From an uncultured Clostridia bacterium (GTDB lineage Bacteria; Bacillota; Clostridia; Christensenellales; Aristaeellaceae): a stretch of DNA of 64,000 bases. The notes beneath the pieces were generated by a model. That model searched no databases, was not told the DNA's origin, and saw only the letters and a list, made by a program, of their open reading frames with translations. Location of the stretch: positions 1 through 64,000 of the forward strand of contig CAKTZR010000003.1 in assembly GCA_934636105.1 (NCBI GenBank), written 5' to 3'. The translations under genes were made by a program, and so were the position numbers. Numbering within the stretch: position 1 is the first letter of the stretch; every line of letters begins with the position of its first letter. Positions 1 through 8,605 of the stretch are shown here, piece after piece.

Positions 1-809
1 CTGGAAGTATCATAATTAGCCATGATAAAATAGCGGAGGAAACGAAGCGGTTTCTCATCTATTTTTTCAAGCGAGCGAGTAATGGATTTCCAGTTCATAT
101 TCAATTCTTTGAATTTGCTCCTATCAACTTGACGAAACACCATATTCTTAAGCAAATCCATAGGGTCGAGCCCCTTGCCACGCTGGTTAATCGTCTCGAA
201 AATTTTTAGTGCATCAGAGATGTCGTAGGTTTCGATGCGGATGAAACTTGTTTTATTCAACAGAAAGACCACAAATTTTTTTAAACTGGCTATGTCGGGG
301 AATCGTTCACTCAAAAAATCTTGTATAGTTTTGAAGGCGTCGAAGAGCCTTTCGCCGGATTGTGTTAGATAATTCGGTCGTTCCTGCCCCTTTTCAATTA
401 ACTCCAAACAGTTACCAGCATCCTCATATTGGAGCTGGAGATGATATGAGTTAATCACATCGCCTTCGCTATTCATAGTTGGGCTATAAATTAAATTCTC
501 AATAACGCTGGTTTGCTCGCCGCATCTCACATATATTTTTTTGATTGCACATAGCAAAACAAAAAATGTGGTAAGACGTTGTTGCCCATCAATCAATTCA
601 AACTGGTTGCCGGAATCATAAGTTACTATGGTTCCAAGGAAATACGCTTTTTTATTATCAGTATTATAGGCATCCAATAAATCTGCCATCAACTGCTCTA
701 CCTGTTCATCATTCCAAACATATTCTCTTTGATAATCAGGAACAATGTAATGATCTTTGAACGCAGAGCTTATTGAGTGGTCGTTATACTTGATATATGT
801 ATCAGCCAT
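1..809 (-). CDS. DUF262 (GmrSD N-terminal-like) protein, partial at window edge
   Basis: The reverse strand is open from an ATG at 809 through the left edge, giving about 269 residues without a stop. The N-terminus has the DUF262 signature: a YQREYVW block near residue 25, then LIDGQQRLTT near residue 75 after a FLGTIV strand. DUF262 is the ParB-like nucleotide-hydrolysing half of GmrSD-type modification-dependent restriction enzymes, but it also occurs alone in many uncharacterised proteins. A purine-rich stretch (gggataagg) lies just upstream of the ATG. Whether a DUF1524 nuclease half follows cannot be told because the window ends. A defence role is inferred from the family only. The neighbours to the right are ordinary chromosomal genes. 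Confidence 0.85.
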   Translation of the reverse strand, partial: MADTYIKYNDHSISSAFKDHYIVPDYQREYVWNDEQVEQLMADLLDAYNTDNKKAYFLGTIVTYDSGNQFELIDGQQRLTTFFVLLCAIKKIYVRCGEQTSVIENLIYSPTMNSEGDVINSYHLQLQYEDAGNCLELIEKGQERPNYLTQSGERLFDAFKTIQDFLSERFPDIASLKKFVVFLLNKTSFIRIETYDISDALKIFETINQRGKGLDPMDLLKNMVFRQVDRSKFKELNMNWKSITRSLEKIDEKPLRFLRYFIMANYDTS

Positions 810-1343
810 CAGCCTTATCCCTTTCGTTAGCGAAGTGTGTACACATATTATAACGCAGGGCTATGAGTACTTTCAATAGACTTTTTGAAATTTACCACGT
901 TAGAGCATAGCTTTCCTATAGGCGCAACTGATTTGACGGTTTTTATGGTGTCAAACATACGCTGCATCGAAATACCCGCCTATCGACTTTGCGGTTTTGT
1001 GGGGTATTTTGCACAGCTGCAAATATGTGCACTCCCCAGCGAATGGTATTCACTCCGTAGCAACTCACTATTTCACAAAGGAACCGCACAAAGGAGATAA
1101 CTATTTCGCCCTTTTCACTCCCTTTGCCTTACAGCGCAGGAAGTTGGCGATTTTCAACCCTTAGATGCACAAAAATAGGCAGCACCCAACCGAAGTTGAG
1201 TGCCGCCTGTTTTGTTGTCCAATCCTGCTTGACAGATGCCGATTTTGTAGTTTTCTCAAATTACTGTCTTATCGGCACACGGCTAATGCGCGCCCTTACT
1301 TTCATTTTGCCCAAACGGCTTCAAGCCGGATCAAAGCGATGAC
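810..1343. other. Intergenic region without a convincing gene
   Basis: No reading frame here has both a ribosome site and a recognisable product; the short open frames between 885 and 1347 look like chance. The only structure I can support is the hairpin at 1177-1208. Confidence 0.5.
1177..1208 (+). terminator. Candidate hairpin terminator
   Basis: A stem of about 12 base pairs including wobble pairs (aggcagcaccca with tgagtgccgcct) encloses an 8-base loop and is followed by gttttgtt. The T-run is interrupted, so it may be only a partial terminator, and no + strand gene lies immediately upstream. Confidence 0.4.
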
Positions 1344-1372
1344 TTGACGGAATCGTTTGAAGCGGTTATCAT
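1344..1372 (+). promoter_or_regulatory. Promoter for the ArsC/Spx-like gene
   Basis: TTGACG (1344-1349) and TATCAT (1367-1372) are separated by 17 bases and lie 35 bases upstream of the start codon at 1407. This fits a housekeeping sigma-A promoter. Confidence 0.55.
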
Positions 1373-1406
1373 GCTCTATTATAAGGAAAACAACGGAGGA
1401 ATCAAG

Positions 1407-1748
1407 ATGGCTTATCAGATTTATTGCGGAAAGGGCTTTGACACCCAGAAGGCCGAACGCTTTTTTAAGGAGCGCCGCGTTGCCTATCAGCGTGTGGATG
1501 TGCTCAAATACGGCATCGGCAAGCGCGAGCTGGAAAGCGTCGCCGCCGCCGTCGGGCTGGACGCGCTCTGCGATAAAGAGAACAAGGCGTATCGCGAAAG
1601 CGTGATCGCCTATACCCAGAATCGGGATTCCATTCTGGCAGGGCTGATGGAAAAGCCCCAGCTGCTCAAGCTGCCCATCGTCCGCGACGGCCGCCGCGCC
1701 ACCGTCGGCTATCGCCCGGACGTTTGGGAGGAATGGCTGAAGGGTTAA
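1407..1748 (+). CDS. ArsC/Spx-family thioredoxin-fold protein
   Basis: A 113-residue protein of the ArsC/Spx/YffB family. The start at 1407 is chosen because GGAGGA lies at 1395-1400; an upstream in-frame start at 1344 has no ribosome site. The fold's first strand and active-site region are visible (IYCGKGFDTQKAERFF, Cys at residue 7), followed by a Val-Asp-Val strand, the GKREL helix and the conserved tail LPIVRDGR...VGYRPDVWEEWL. There is no second Cys three residues after Cys7, so it is not a CxxC Spx redox switch. The usual arsenate reductase CxxS/CxxxxxR arrangement is not clear either, so an arsenate reductase label would be unsafe. Its stop codon overlaps the stop of the convergent gene at a shared TTAA. 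Confidence 0.85.
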   Translation: MAYQIYCGKGFDTQKAERFFKERRVAYQRVDVLKYGIGKRELESVAAAVGLDALCDKENKAYRESVIAYTQNRDSILAGLMEKPQLLKLPIVRDGRRATVGYRPDVWEEWLKG

Positions 1749-2299
1749 TCCACTGGGGTTTCCTGTCCGCTTTCGTCAAAGATGCGCGTGCCTTCGCACG
1801 TCAGCAGCAGCGTACCCGCGCGCCACGCGTCCGTTTTCAAACAGCGCTCGTTTTCCGCACCTGCGACGACATAGGCATATTTGCCGTTTTCAGGCCCCGG
1901 ATAAAAGCTGGCGGAAAAATCCTGCGAATCCGTATAGACCGTCACGGTCAGCATGCTTTCGCTCTCCGGCGTGAAATCGCCGCAGGGGATATAAGACGGC
2001 GATGTGAGCTGATCCACCAGCGTGGAGAAAACCTCGCCGTCGGCCTTTTGTCCGTTGACGCTCAATTCGCCGCGCACGCTGAAGTCAAAGGTGCAGTCGT
2101 CCTTCGAGCGGATGCGAATGCCCGTGATATCCTCCGCGGCCAATTCGGGAAAGAGCGCCTGCTCGTTTTTTTCGGCTTCCGCGCTTGTGCTTTCCTGCGT
2201 GTCGGGCGTGGCAACGGGCTGCGCCGCTTTGTTGGCAGTGGGCAGCAGCATGAAGCCCAGCAGACAGGCCGCCGCCAGCGAGAAAATCCTTTTGGCCAT
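1745..2299 (-). CDS. Exported protein resembling DUF4340
   Basis: A 184-residue protein with a Sec signal peptide: a basic MAKR start, a hydrophobic core to about residue 20, and a likely cleavage after the ANKA region. It lacks a lipobox Cys. The mature part after a Ser/Glu-rich linker contains a block reading ITGIRIRS...FDFSVRGE..SVNGQKADG that resembles DUF4340, a family of exported proteins without an assigned activity. It is convergent with the ArsC-like gene, sharing the TTAA stop overlap, and divergent from the amylase gene. A TATAAT box on the reverse strand at 2340-2335 could serve as its -10, but I see no good -35. Confidence 0.7.
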   Translation of the reverse strand: MAKRIFSLAAACLLGFMLLPTANKAAQPVATPDTQESTSAEAEKNEQALFPELAAEDITGIRIRSKDDCTFDFSVRGELSVNGQKADGEVFSTLVDQLTSPSYIPCGDFTPESESMLTVTVYTDSQDFSASFYPGPENGKYAYVVAGAENERCLKTDAWRAGTLLLTCEGTRIFDESGQETPVD

Positions 2300-2497
2300 G
2301 CCGCGCGCCCCCTTTCTAACCTTGTGTATAGGGTATTATAGCGCGCGGATGTAGCAGAGAAGCAATGGGAATGAAACAAAAATGTGAACTCTTGGCCGGG
2401 CACGCCGGTTTTGCAGAAGCGCCGCATAGCGGAAACTGCAAGCGGAAAACATGGAAGGAACGATGCGCTGCGACAAAGGGCGGCGGCTTCGGGTCGC

Positions 2498-2526
2498 TTG
2501 ACAGCGTGAAACAAGTACGCTAAAAT
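2498..2526 (+). promoter_or_regulatory. Consensus promoter for the GH13 gene
   Basis: TTGACA (2498-2503), 17 bases, TAAAAT (2521-2526). It is followed by a GC-rich inverted repeat (ccccgc / gcgggg, about 2541-2562) in the leader, and the coding sequence starts 70 bases downstream at 2596. Confidence 0.7.
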
Positions 2527-2595
2527 GAAAAACAGAAAGTCCCCGCGCAGAATCGGCGGGGCGCGATTTTAAAAAGACGGAGCGTTTTCATCAGC

Positions 2596-4533
2596 ATGAT
2601 ATTGAAACATCATACCTTAAGCCCGCTCGACCGCAAACCGCAGGGCGCGGTGGCGGCGGGCGGTCAGGTTCGGCTGCGTGTGACCGCAGAAGGGGATCAG
2701 ACGCAGCTTGAACTTTTTTTGCGTGTCTGGAATGGCGGGGAGCGCCGCTATCCCATGCGTCCGCTCGGCGTGCGGGACGGCCAGACGGTGTATGAAGCGC
2801 AGATCGGCGTGGGCGATGCGCTAGGACTGCTGTGGTATCGGTTTGAGGGCGAAGCGAAGGGCGAACACGTTGTGCTCGGCGCGCCGGACGATCACACCGG
2901 CTGCGGCGAGGGCGTGATGGGCAGCGAGGAGAGCTTCCAGATCACGGTGTACGACGCGGCCTACGACACGCCTGCATGGATGCGCGAGGGTGTGATGTAT
3001 CAGATCATGGTGGACAGGTTCTGTCATGGCGAGGGCACGGATGCGCTGATGCACGCCAAGGATGGCCAGAACATCGTTCTGCACGACAAATGGGATGAAA
3101 TGCCGTTCCTCAATATTTCCGAAAACGGCGATAACTTTGCCAACGACTTTTTCGGCGGCAATCTCGAAGGCGTGCGCCAGAAACTGCCGTATCTCAAGCA
3201 GCTGGGCGTGAGCGTGCTGTATTTTAACCCGATCTTCTGCGCGCGCACCAACCATAAATACGATACCAGCGATTACCGGCAGATCGATCCGATGTTCGGC
3301 GACGAGCAGGCGCTCGTCCGGCTCTGCGAGGACGCCCAAAAGCTGGGCATGCGCGTGATGCTCGACGGCGTGTTTTCCCATGTCGGCGACGACAGCATCT
3401 ATTTCAACCGCCGCGGCACACATGGCGAACACGTCGGCGCATACCGCGATCCGCATTCGCCCTATTTCAAATGGTTTACCTTCCGCCATTGGCCGGAGGA
3501 TTATGAATGCTGGTGGGGCTTCAAAACCCTGCCGAACGTCAACGAGCTGGACGAGGATTATCGCCGCTTCATTCTGGAGGACGAGGATTCCGTCGTGCGC
3601 CACTGGGTAAAAAAAGGCACGAGCGGCTGGCGGCTGGATGTGGCCGACGAACTGCCCATGCCTTTCCTGCGCGAGCTGCGCAAGCAGGTCAAAAGCGTTT
3701 CCGAGGATGCGGCGGTGCTCGGCGAGGTCTGGGAGGACGCGAGCCACAAGGTCGCTTACGGGCAGATGCGCTCCTATGTCCTCGGCGATACGCTGGACAG
3801 CGTGATGAATTATCCGCTCCGCGATGCGCTGATTGCGTTCCTGATGGGACAAAAGGACGCGTCCGCCGTCGCGAAAGCGCTTTCCTCGCTGGCGCAGAAT
3901 TATCCCAAGCCGTTCCTTTATGCGCTGATGAACCTGATGGGCAGCCACGACAGGCCGCGCATCCTCAACGTGCTGGCCGGAAACGACGGCAACGACATTC
4001 CCCGCGACCAGCGCGCGCACCATCGTCTTTCCCAGGAGGAACGCATGGTCGGCGCGCTGCGTGAACAGCTGATGCTCCGCTTCATTTTCAGCGTGCCGGG
4101 CATGCCCTGCGTCTATTACGGCGATGAAGCGGGCATGGAGGGCTGCGCCGATCCGTTCTGCCGCCGCACCTACCCGTGGGGGCATGAGGATCAGGATATG
4201 CTCGCCCGCTATAAGGCCATGACCGCCATGCGAAACGAGCATGCCGTTCTGCGAACCGGCGAATGCGCGTATATCGCACCCTGTGCCGACGTGCTCGGCG
4301 TGATCCGCACAAACGAAAACGGACAGGATGCGTTCGGGCAAAAAGCCGAAAACGCCTGCGCCGTCACGCTCATCAACCGCAGCGCGAAGGAGGTCACCGT
4401 CTATCTGACGGCGGGGGATGTTTCCGGCGCGAAGACGCTTGTCGCCGACGACGGGCAGACGTTCACCGCTCGAAGCGGCGCGTTCAGCGTGAAGGTGAAG
4501 GGATTGCAGGGCGTGACGCTGTTCGCGATGTAA
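2596..4533 (+). CDS. GH13 alpha-amylase / neopullulanase-type glycoside hydrolase
   Basis: A 645-residue intracellular enzyme with no signal peptide. An N-terminal beta-sandwich domain of about 115 residues, as in neopullulanase and cyclomaltodextrinase, precedes the catalytic barrel (about 125-500) and a C-terminal beta domain. All GH13 landmarks are present: VMYQIMVDRF, the DGVFSHVG strand, nucleophile Asp348 in GWRLDVADE, acid/base Glu377 in LGEVWED, and transition-state Asp452 in GSHDRPR. Such enzymes hydrolyse alpha-1,4 and sometimes alpha-1,6 bonds in short maltooligosaccharides or pullulan fragments in the cytoplasm. The exact specificity cannot be read from sequence. The ribosome site is weak (gacggagc). 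The gene is a single transcription unit between its own promoter and terminator. Confidence 0.95.
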   Translation: MILKHHTLSPLDRKPQGAVAAGGQVRLRVTAEGDQTQLELFLRVWNGGERRYPMRPLGVRDGQTVYEAQIGVGDALGLLWYRFEGEAKGEHVVLGAPDDHTGCGEGVMGSEESFQITVYDAAYDTPAWMREGVMYQIMVDRFCHGEGTDALMHAKDGQNIVLHDKWDEMPFLNISENGDNFANDFFGGNLEGVRQKLPYLKQLGVSVLYFNPIFCARTNHKYDTSDYRQIDPMFGDEQALVRLCEDAQKLGMRVMLDGVFSHVGDDSIYFNRRGTHGEHVGAYRDPHSPYFKWFTFRHWPEDYECWWGFKTLPNVNELDEDYRRFILEDEDSVVRHWVKKGTSGWRLDVADELPMPFLRELRKQVKSVSEDAAVLGEVWEDASHKVAYGQMRSYVLGDTLDSVMNYPLRDALIAFLMGQKDASAVAKALSSLAQNYPKPFLYALMNLMGSHDRPRILNVLAGNDGNDIPRDQRAHHRLSQEERMVGALREQLMLRFIFSVPGMPCVYYGDEAGMEGCADPFCRRTYPWGHEDQDMLARYKAMTAMRNEHAVLRTGECAYIAPCADVLGVIRTNENGQDAFGQKAENACAVTLINRSAKEVTVYLTAGDVSGAKTLVADDGQTFTARSGAFSVKVKGLQGVTLFAM

Positions 4534-4542
4534 GCATATAAT

Positions 4543-4570
4543 AAAAAAGAGACTTTTCAGTCTCTTTTTT
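4543..4570 (+). terminator. Rho-independent terminator, probably bidirectional
   Basis: aaaaaagaga and tctctttttt pair around a cttttcag loop just after the amylase stop. The A and T runs on both sides suit both orientations. Confidence 0.85.
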
Positions 4571-4661
4571 ATATAGGGAAATTTCATAAAATCATCCGCG
4601 TGCGCTCAAGATTGAGACGGGATAGCCTTTGGCGGAGGTGCAGGCGGCCTCAGGCCTCCGC

Positions 4662-5549
4662 TTACCGCTCAAACGCCATATCCAGCGTGGTCTGCCAAAC
4701 CTCGCCCGCTTCCAGGCTGGCGGCGCAGGGCTTTTTCTCCCACTCAATCGGGCCGTCGTCCTCGCCGGGGATGCTGTGCCACGGCTCGATGCAGATGAAG
4801 CGCATCGGCTTCTGCGGCGTAGACCAGATGAGCGTATACGGGAAATCCGCAATGTTTACGCGGATGCGGCGGCCCGTGTCGCGCTCCAATACGCAGATGG
4901 ACTTGGATTTGAGGTTCACCATGCAGTGACTGTCGCGCGCGAACAGGTCGGCGCTGAGCGGAATGCGGGTGATGTTGCGGCCGAGGTAATAATCCGGCGA
5001 CGCACCGATCAGGCCGTTCGGCGCGGTATTCAGACACAGCGGGGATTCCACCGTGTCAAACAGGATGTCGTAATCCGCGTCGGTGTGCTTGTCGTCAAAC
5101 GGCAGGGTGAAGCCGGGGTGGAAGCCCAGGCCGAAGCGCAGGGTTTCCCTGCCCGTGTTGCGCACGCTGACGGTATGGCGGACGTGGCGGCCTTCAAGCG
5201 TGAAGGTCGTGCGCAGGGCGAAATCATACGGCCAAATCGCGCGGGTTTCGTCGCTGGCGGCCAGCTCAAAGGTCAGCTCGTGTGCCGTTTGAATCAGCAG
5301 AGTGTGCTCCATGTCGCGGGCGAAGCCGTGCTGCTTGCCCTCGTAAACCCTGCCGTCGTTCGCCTTGAAATGGCCGCCGGTCAGTTTACCCGCGTAGGGA
5401 AAGAGAATCGGCGCATGGCGGTTCCAGACGGCGGGATCGGCGCACCAGATCATTTCGCTGCCGGTGGCCCGATCGATGGCGCTGACCATTTCCGCGCCGA
5501 GGGAATCGATGGTCAGGCGGATGAACTCGTTTTCGATGGTATAACGCAT
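4662..5549 (-). CDS. Aldose 1-epimerase (LacX-like) family protein
   Basis: A 295-residue galactose-mutarotase-fold protein. The start at 5549 is preferred because AAGGAG (5555-5560 on the complement) sits 5 bases upstream; a longer frame to 5585 lacks a site. Family features visible are the N-terminal LGAEMVSAI strand, RHAPILFPYAGKL, the KQHGFARD block and the GLGFHPGFTLPF block, which carry the conserved histidines of mutarotases. The enzymes interconvert sugar anomers or act on related hexose phosphates. The nearby amylase makes an alpha-glucoside-derived sugar a plausible substrate, but that is inference. The 5' flank runs into a dispersed repeat. Confidence 0.88.
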   Translation of the reverse strand: MRYTIENEFIRLTIDSLGAEMVSAIDRATGSEMIWCADPAVWNRHAPILFPYAGKLTGGHFKANDGRVYEGKQHGFARDMEHTLLIQTAHELTFELAASDETRAIWPYDFALRTTFTLEGRHVRHTVSVRNTGRETLRFGLGFHPGFTLPFDDKHTDADYDILFDTVESPLCLNTAPNGLIGASPDYYLGRNITRIPLSADLFARDSHCMVNLKSKSICVLERDTGRRIRVNIADFPYTLIWSTPQKPMRFICIEPWHSIPGEDDGPIEWEKKPCAASLEAGEVWQTTLDMAFER

Positions 5550-5583
5550 AAAAACTCCTTTTGTTAAGCGGATTGCGCCATTC

Positions 5584-5713
5584 AACTCCCTCAGTCAGCT
5601 TCGCTGACAGCTCCCTCTAAGAGGGAGCCTTTTGGCTTTAAGAAAGAATAGCGAGAGAATAAAGCCTCCCTCCTTGAGGGAGGTGGCACGACGAAGTCGT
5701 GACGGAAGGAGTT
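5584..5713. repeat. MITE-like dispersed repeat with terminal inverted repeats
   Basis: A non-coding unit of about 130 bp. Its ends are imperfect inverted repeats (aactccctcagtca at 5584 and tgacggaaggagtt ending at 5713), with internal palindromes such as gctccctctaagagggagc and the agtcagcttcgctgact-type hairpin. This layout matches short intergenic repeats that I recall as common in Clostridia genomes. It lies between asnA and the epimerase gene, and its right end supplies two of the three bases of the asnA stop codon. Confidence 0.75.
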
Positions 5714-6725
5714 ACAGCAGCGTGATGTGAGCGTCCTCGAAGACCTTGCGGGTGTGCTCGTCCCAGATGGAAGACTGCACCTCGCCGATGTGCGCCTTGC
5801 CCAGCAGCAGCATGCACAGGCGGGATTGACCGATGCCGCCGCCCATCGTCAGGGGGAGCTGGCCCTCCAGCAGCAGCTTATGGAACGGCAGCTTACGGCG
5901 CTCGTCGCAGCCCGCCAGCGTCAACTGACGATCCAGCGACTCCGGGCTGACGCGGATGCCCATGGAGGAGATTTCCAGCGCGCTGTCCAGAATCGGGTTA
6001 TAGAACAGAATATCGCCGTTCATGTCCCAGTCGTCGTAGTCCGGCGCACGGCCGTCGTGCGGCTTGCCGGAGCGAAGCTTGCCGCCGATGCCCTGAATGA
6101 ACACCGTGCCGTGCTTCTTGGCGAACGCGTTTTCGCGCTGCTTGGGCGTGAGATCGGGATACAAATCCTCCAGCTCCTGCGCGGTGATGAAGGTGACGTG
6201 GCGGTTCAGCAGCGGGGTATCGCACAGCTGGGGATACTTGCCGCGCACGGTCAGCTGGGTATCGCAGATGCAGGAGACGATGCCCGTCACGGCCTGATGC
6301 AGCGTGAAGATGGTGCGCGCTTCGGGCGTGATGACCTTCTCCCAGTCCCACTGATCGACGTAGACGGAGTGCAGGTTATCCAGCTCCTCGTCGCGGCGGA
6401 TGGCGTTCATGTCCGTGTAAATGCCCTTTCCGGGGTGGATGTCATAGCGATAGAGCGCCATGCGCTTCCACTTGGCCAGCGAGTGAACGACCTGCGCGTT
6501 TGCGTTGGCGCAGGGAATGTCGAAGCCGACCGGGCGCTCCACGCCGTTGAGATCGTCGTTCAGGCCGGAGGACGGCTCGACAAACAGCGGCGCGGAGACG
6601 CGGCGCAGATTCAGCTCGCGGGAGAGCGCATCCTGAAACACGCGCTTGATTAAGCTGATGGCGCTCTGCGTTTCATACAGAGAAAGGTGCGGCGCATAGC
6701 CCGCGGGAATAAACGATTGGCCCAT
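5712..6725 (-). CDS. asnA: Aspartate--ammonia ligase
   Basis: A 337-residue AsnA, the class II aminoacyl-tRNA-synthetase-fold asparagine synthetase that makes asparagine from aspartate, ammonia and ATP (via aspartyl-AMP) in the cytoplasm. Length is typical (about 330). Visible family blocks are the N-terminal ETQ.AI..IK.VFQ, the PLFV...GLNDDLNGVERPV block, KWKR.AL.RY, GIYTDMNAIRRDE...HSVYVDQWDWE, and the C-terminal GGGIGQSRLCM nucleotide-binding motif. A purine-rich gaaagaaggg precedes the ATG. The gene overlaps the terminal repeat of the adjacent MITE-like unit at its stop codon. Regulation is not evident apart from a 180-bp leader that contains copy 1 of another repeat. Confidence 0.97.
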   Translation of the reverse strand: MGQSFIPAGYAPHLSLYETQSAISLIKRVFQDALSRELNLRRVSAPLFVEPSSGLNDDLNGVERPVGFDIPCANANAQVVHSLAKWKRMALYRYDIHPGKGIYTDMNAIRRDEELDNLHSVYVDQWDWEKVITPEARTIFTLHQAVTGIVSCICDTQLTVRGKYPQLCDTPLLNRHVTFITAQELEDLYPDLTPKQRENAFAKKHGTVFIQGIGGKLRSGKPHDGRAPDYDDWDMNGDILFYNPILDSALEISSMGIRVSPESLDRQLTLAGCDERRKLPFHKLLLEGQLPLTMGGGIGQSRLCMLLLGKAHIGEVQSSIWDEHTRKVFEDAHITLL

Positions 6726-6809
6726 CGGAAAAACCCTTCTTTCAGTTTGTTCGATCCAATGAAATAGATGGACAGAAATTCAAAGCAGTGTAAATATGAA
6801 ATTGATGAG

Positions 6810-6864
6810 GTAGGAAATCCAAGAACCTCAGGTTCTTGGTAGGGCTTGGGACAACGTCCCAACG
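6810..6864 (+). repeat. Short dispersed intergenic repeat, copy 1
   Basis: About 53 bases beginning gtaggaaatccaag, containing the palindrome aagaacctcaggttctt and ending ttgggacaacgtcccaa. Copy 2 lies at 10904-10955 in the same orientation and differs at about ten positions, several of them compensating changes in the stem. It lies between asnA and the dehydratase activator gene. Confidence 0.75.
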
Positions 6865-6907
6865 TTTCCCTCAGTATACCGCTTTCCGGCGTGCGGCGCA
6901 AGCAAAA

Positions 6908-8605
6908 TCAATCGCCGTGCAGGGCAAAGAGCGCCGCGCCCAGCGCGCCGCAGAGATCCGGGTTTTCGCTGATAAAGAGCTTCGCGCCCAGCTTCTCTTC
7001 CAGCGCCTGCACAACGCCACGGTTGCGCGCCACGCCGCCGGTCATCATGTAGGGCGACTGACCCTTGGCGCGCGCGGCCATGGCGGCGGTCTTTCCGGCG
7101 ATGGATTTGTTCAGCCCATGGATGATGTCGCTGTCCGTGTGGTTGTCCGCAATCAGGCTGATGACCTCCGACTCGGCGAATACCGTACACATGCTGGAGA
7201 TGGTCAGCTCCTTGTCCCAAGTCAGGCCGCGGCGGCTCATCTCCGCCATATCCAGTTCCAGCGTGCGCGCCATCATCTCCAGAAAACGCCCCGTTCCGGC
7301 GGCGCATTTGTCGTTCATCATGAAGCCTGTGACATGGCCGCTCTCATCCAGATTGATGATTTTGCTGTCCTGCCCGCCGATGTCGATGATCGTGCGGACG
7401 GCGGGATTCAGGAAATGCGCGCCGCGCGCGTGGCAGGTGATTTCCGTTTTCATATCTGTGGCAAACGGAATGTTGTTTCGGCCATAGCCCGTGGCGACGA
7501 TGGCGGCGAAATCCTCTATGCCAATGCCCAGCTGTTTGCAGACGGCTTCCAACGCGGCCTGCGCGCCCATCTGCGCACGCGGGCCGGTTCGCACGATGGA
7601 AAAAGCGAGCATGGCTTCGTTTTCATCGAGCACAACCATGTTGGTTGTCGTCGAGCCGCTGTCAATGCCCGCGAAATAGCGCTTTCGTTCGCCGGCGGGA
7701 GCGGCGGTCGGATTGCCTGCATGCCTGTTTTGTGCGGAAGGAATCGAGGATGCTTGTGCTGTCAGGCCGAGGCTTTCACGGAAGGCTTCCAGCCGCGTGG
7801 CAAGCTGACCAAGCACGGTGACGGTGTAATCCGATTCGATTTTGAGCAGGGGAATGTGGCTTTTCGCTTTCAATTCGGCATATTCAAAGCCATAATAATC
7901 GCAGAATTTGACCGTGTTGTAGACAATGCCGCGGATGTTTTCGTTCTCATACAGCGCCCGCCGCGCCGCGATATCCGTCATGCGCATGCAGGGCGTTTGG
8001 CGGAGCAGCGCGCCCGCGTACCAGTCCATGAGTTCTTCAAAAGAGCCGTCGGCGATGTCCTTCGGCACTTCTTCCAGCGTGCGCAGACCGCTGCATGTCA
8101 GATTTTCCACCGGGATGGGGAATGCGCAGCGAATCTGCCCTAAAAGCTGGGGGCTGACGCGCGCGCCAAGCACCGCGATGAACGGCTCATCCGGCAGATA
8201 GGCATGTGAATTATCCCGACAGGCGGCGATGAACGCCGCTTTGGAAAAGGTTGCGCCCGTGTACGCACCGTAGGCCTTGGCGAAACGGATCAACTCGCTT
8301 GTCAGGCGTTGGCGCGCGCAGGACGCGTCGTCATGCGGCAAATCGAATTGAAAGAGAAAGCGCTGTCTGCCCTCGGCTTGCAGCACGTCGTAGGTGCGCC
8401 GCGTCGCATCGCAGCAGTCCGTCAGCACCAGCTCGTCCGTGTCGAGCGCCTGTGTGAGCAGCGCTTTGGCGTGGCAGCAGACGTTGGCGTGGGTCAGCGT
8501 CTCCGCGCGGGAGAAATCCTCCGTTTCCGCGTCGAGCATCAGCACCTGTCCGCCGTAGGCCGCGATCAGCTCCAGCGGCGCATATTTACAGCTGTATCCG
8601 ATCAT
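6908..8605 (-). CDS. 2-hydroxyacyl-CoA dehydratase D-like subunit fused to its ATP-dependent activator
   Basis: A 565-residue protein with two parts. Residues 1-285 resemble the D-component (HgdB/FldB-type) 2-hydroxyacyl-CoA dehydratase subunits, starting CKYAPLELIAAYGG. From about residue 310 it is a BadF/BadG/BcrA/HgdC-type activator: the ASKHA phosphate loop GIDSGSTTTNMVVLD, the second loop IIDIGGQDSK, and the cysteines in NDKCAAGTGRFLE and SSMCTVFAESE that hold the bridging 4Fe-4S cluster of the dimer. Activators of this class drive single-electron transfer to a dehydratase or double-cubane partner with ATP. The start at 8605 overlaps the upstream stop by ATGA, so the pair is translationally coupled. 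The fusion order is unusual compared with separate HgdA/B/C genes. Confidence 0.9.
   Translation of the reverse strand: MIGYSCKYAPLELIAAYGGQVLMLDAETEDFSRAETLTHANVCCHAKALLTQALDTDELVLTDCCDATRRTYDVLQAEGRQRFLFQFDLPHDDASCARQRLTSELIRFAKAYGAYTGATFSKAAFIAACRDNSHAYLPDEPFIAVLGARVSPQLLGQIRCAFPIPVENLTCSGLRTLEEVPKDIADGSFEELMDWYAGALLRQTPCMRMTDIAARRALYENENIRGIVYNTVKFCDYYGFEYAELKAKSHIPLLKIESDYTVTVLGQLATRLEAFRESLGLTAQASSIPSAQNRHAGNPTAAPAGERKRYFAGIDSGSTTTNMVVLDENEAMLAFSIVRTGPRAQMGAQAALEAVCKQLGIGIEDFAAIVATGYGRNNIPFATDMKTEITCHARGAHFLNPAVRTIIDIGGQDSKIINLDESGHVTGFMMNDKCAAGTGRFLEMMARTLELDMAEMSRRGLTWDKELTISSMCTVFAESEVISLIADNHTDSDIIHGLNKSIAGKTAAMAARAKGQSPYMMTGGVARNRGVVQALEEKLGAKLFISENPDLCGALGAALFALHGD

Noticed and set aside
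1407..1748. Arsenate reductase (arsC) label
   Set aside because: The fold matches but the catalytic arginines and neighbouring ars genes are not seen; only the ArsC/Spx family call is safe.
2821..4587. 588-codon reverse-strand open frame opposite the amylase gene
   Set aside because: His/Ala/Arg-rich translation without motifs; it is the antisense shadow of a well-supported GH13 gene in GC-rich DNA.
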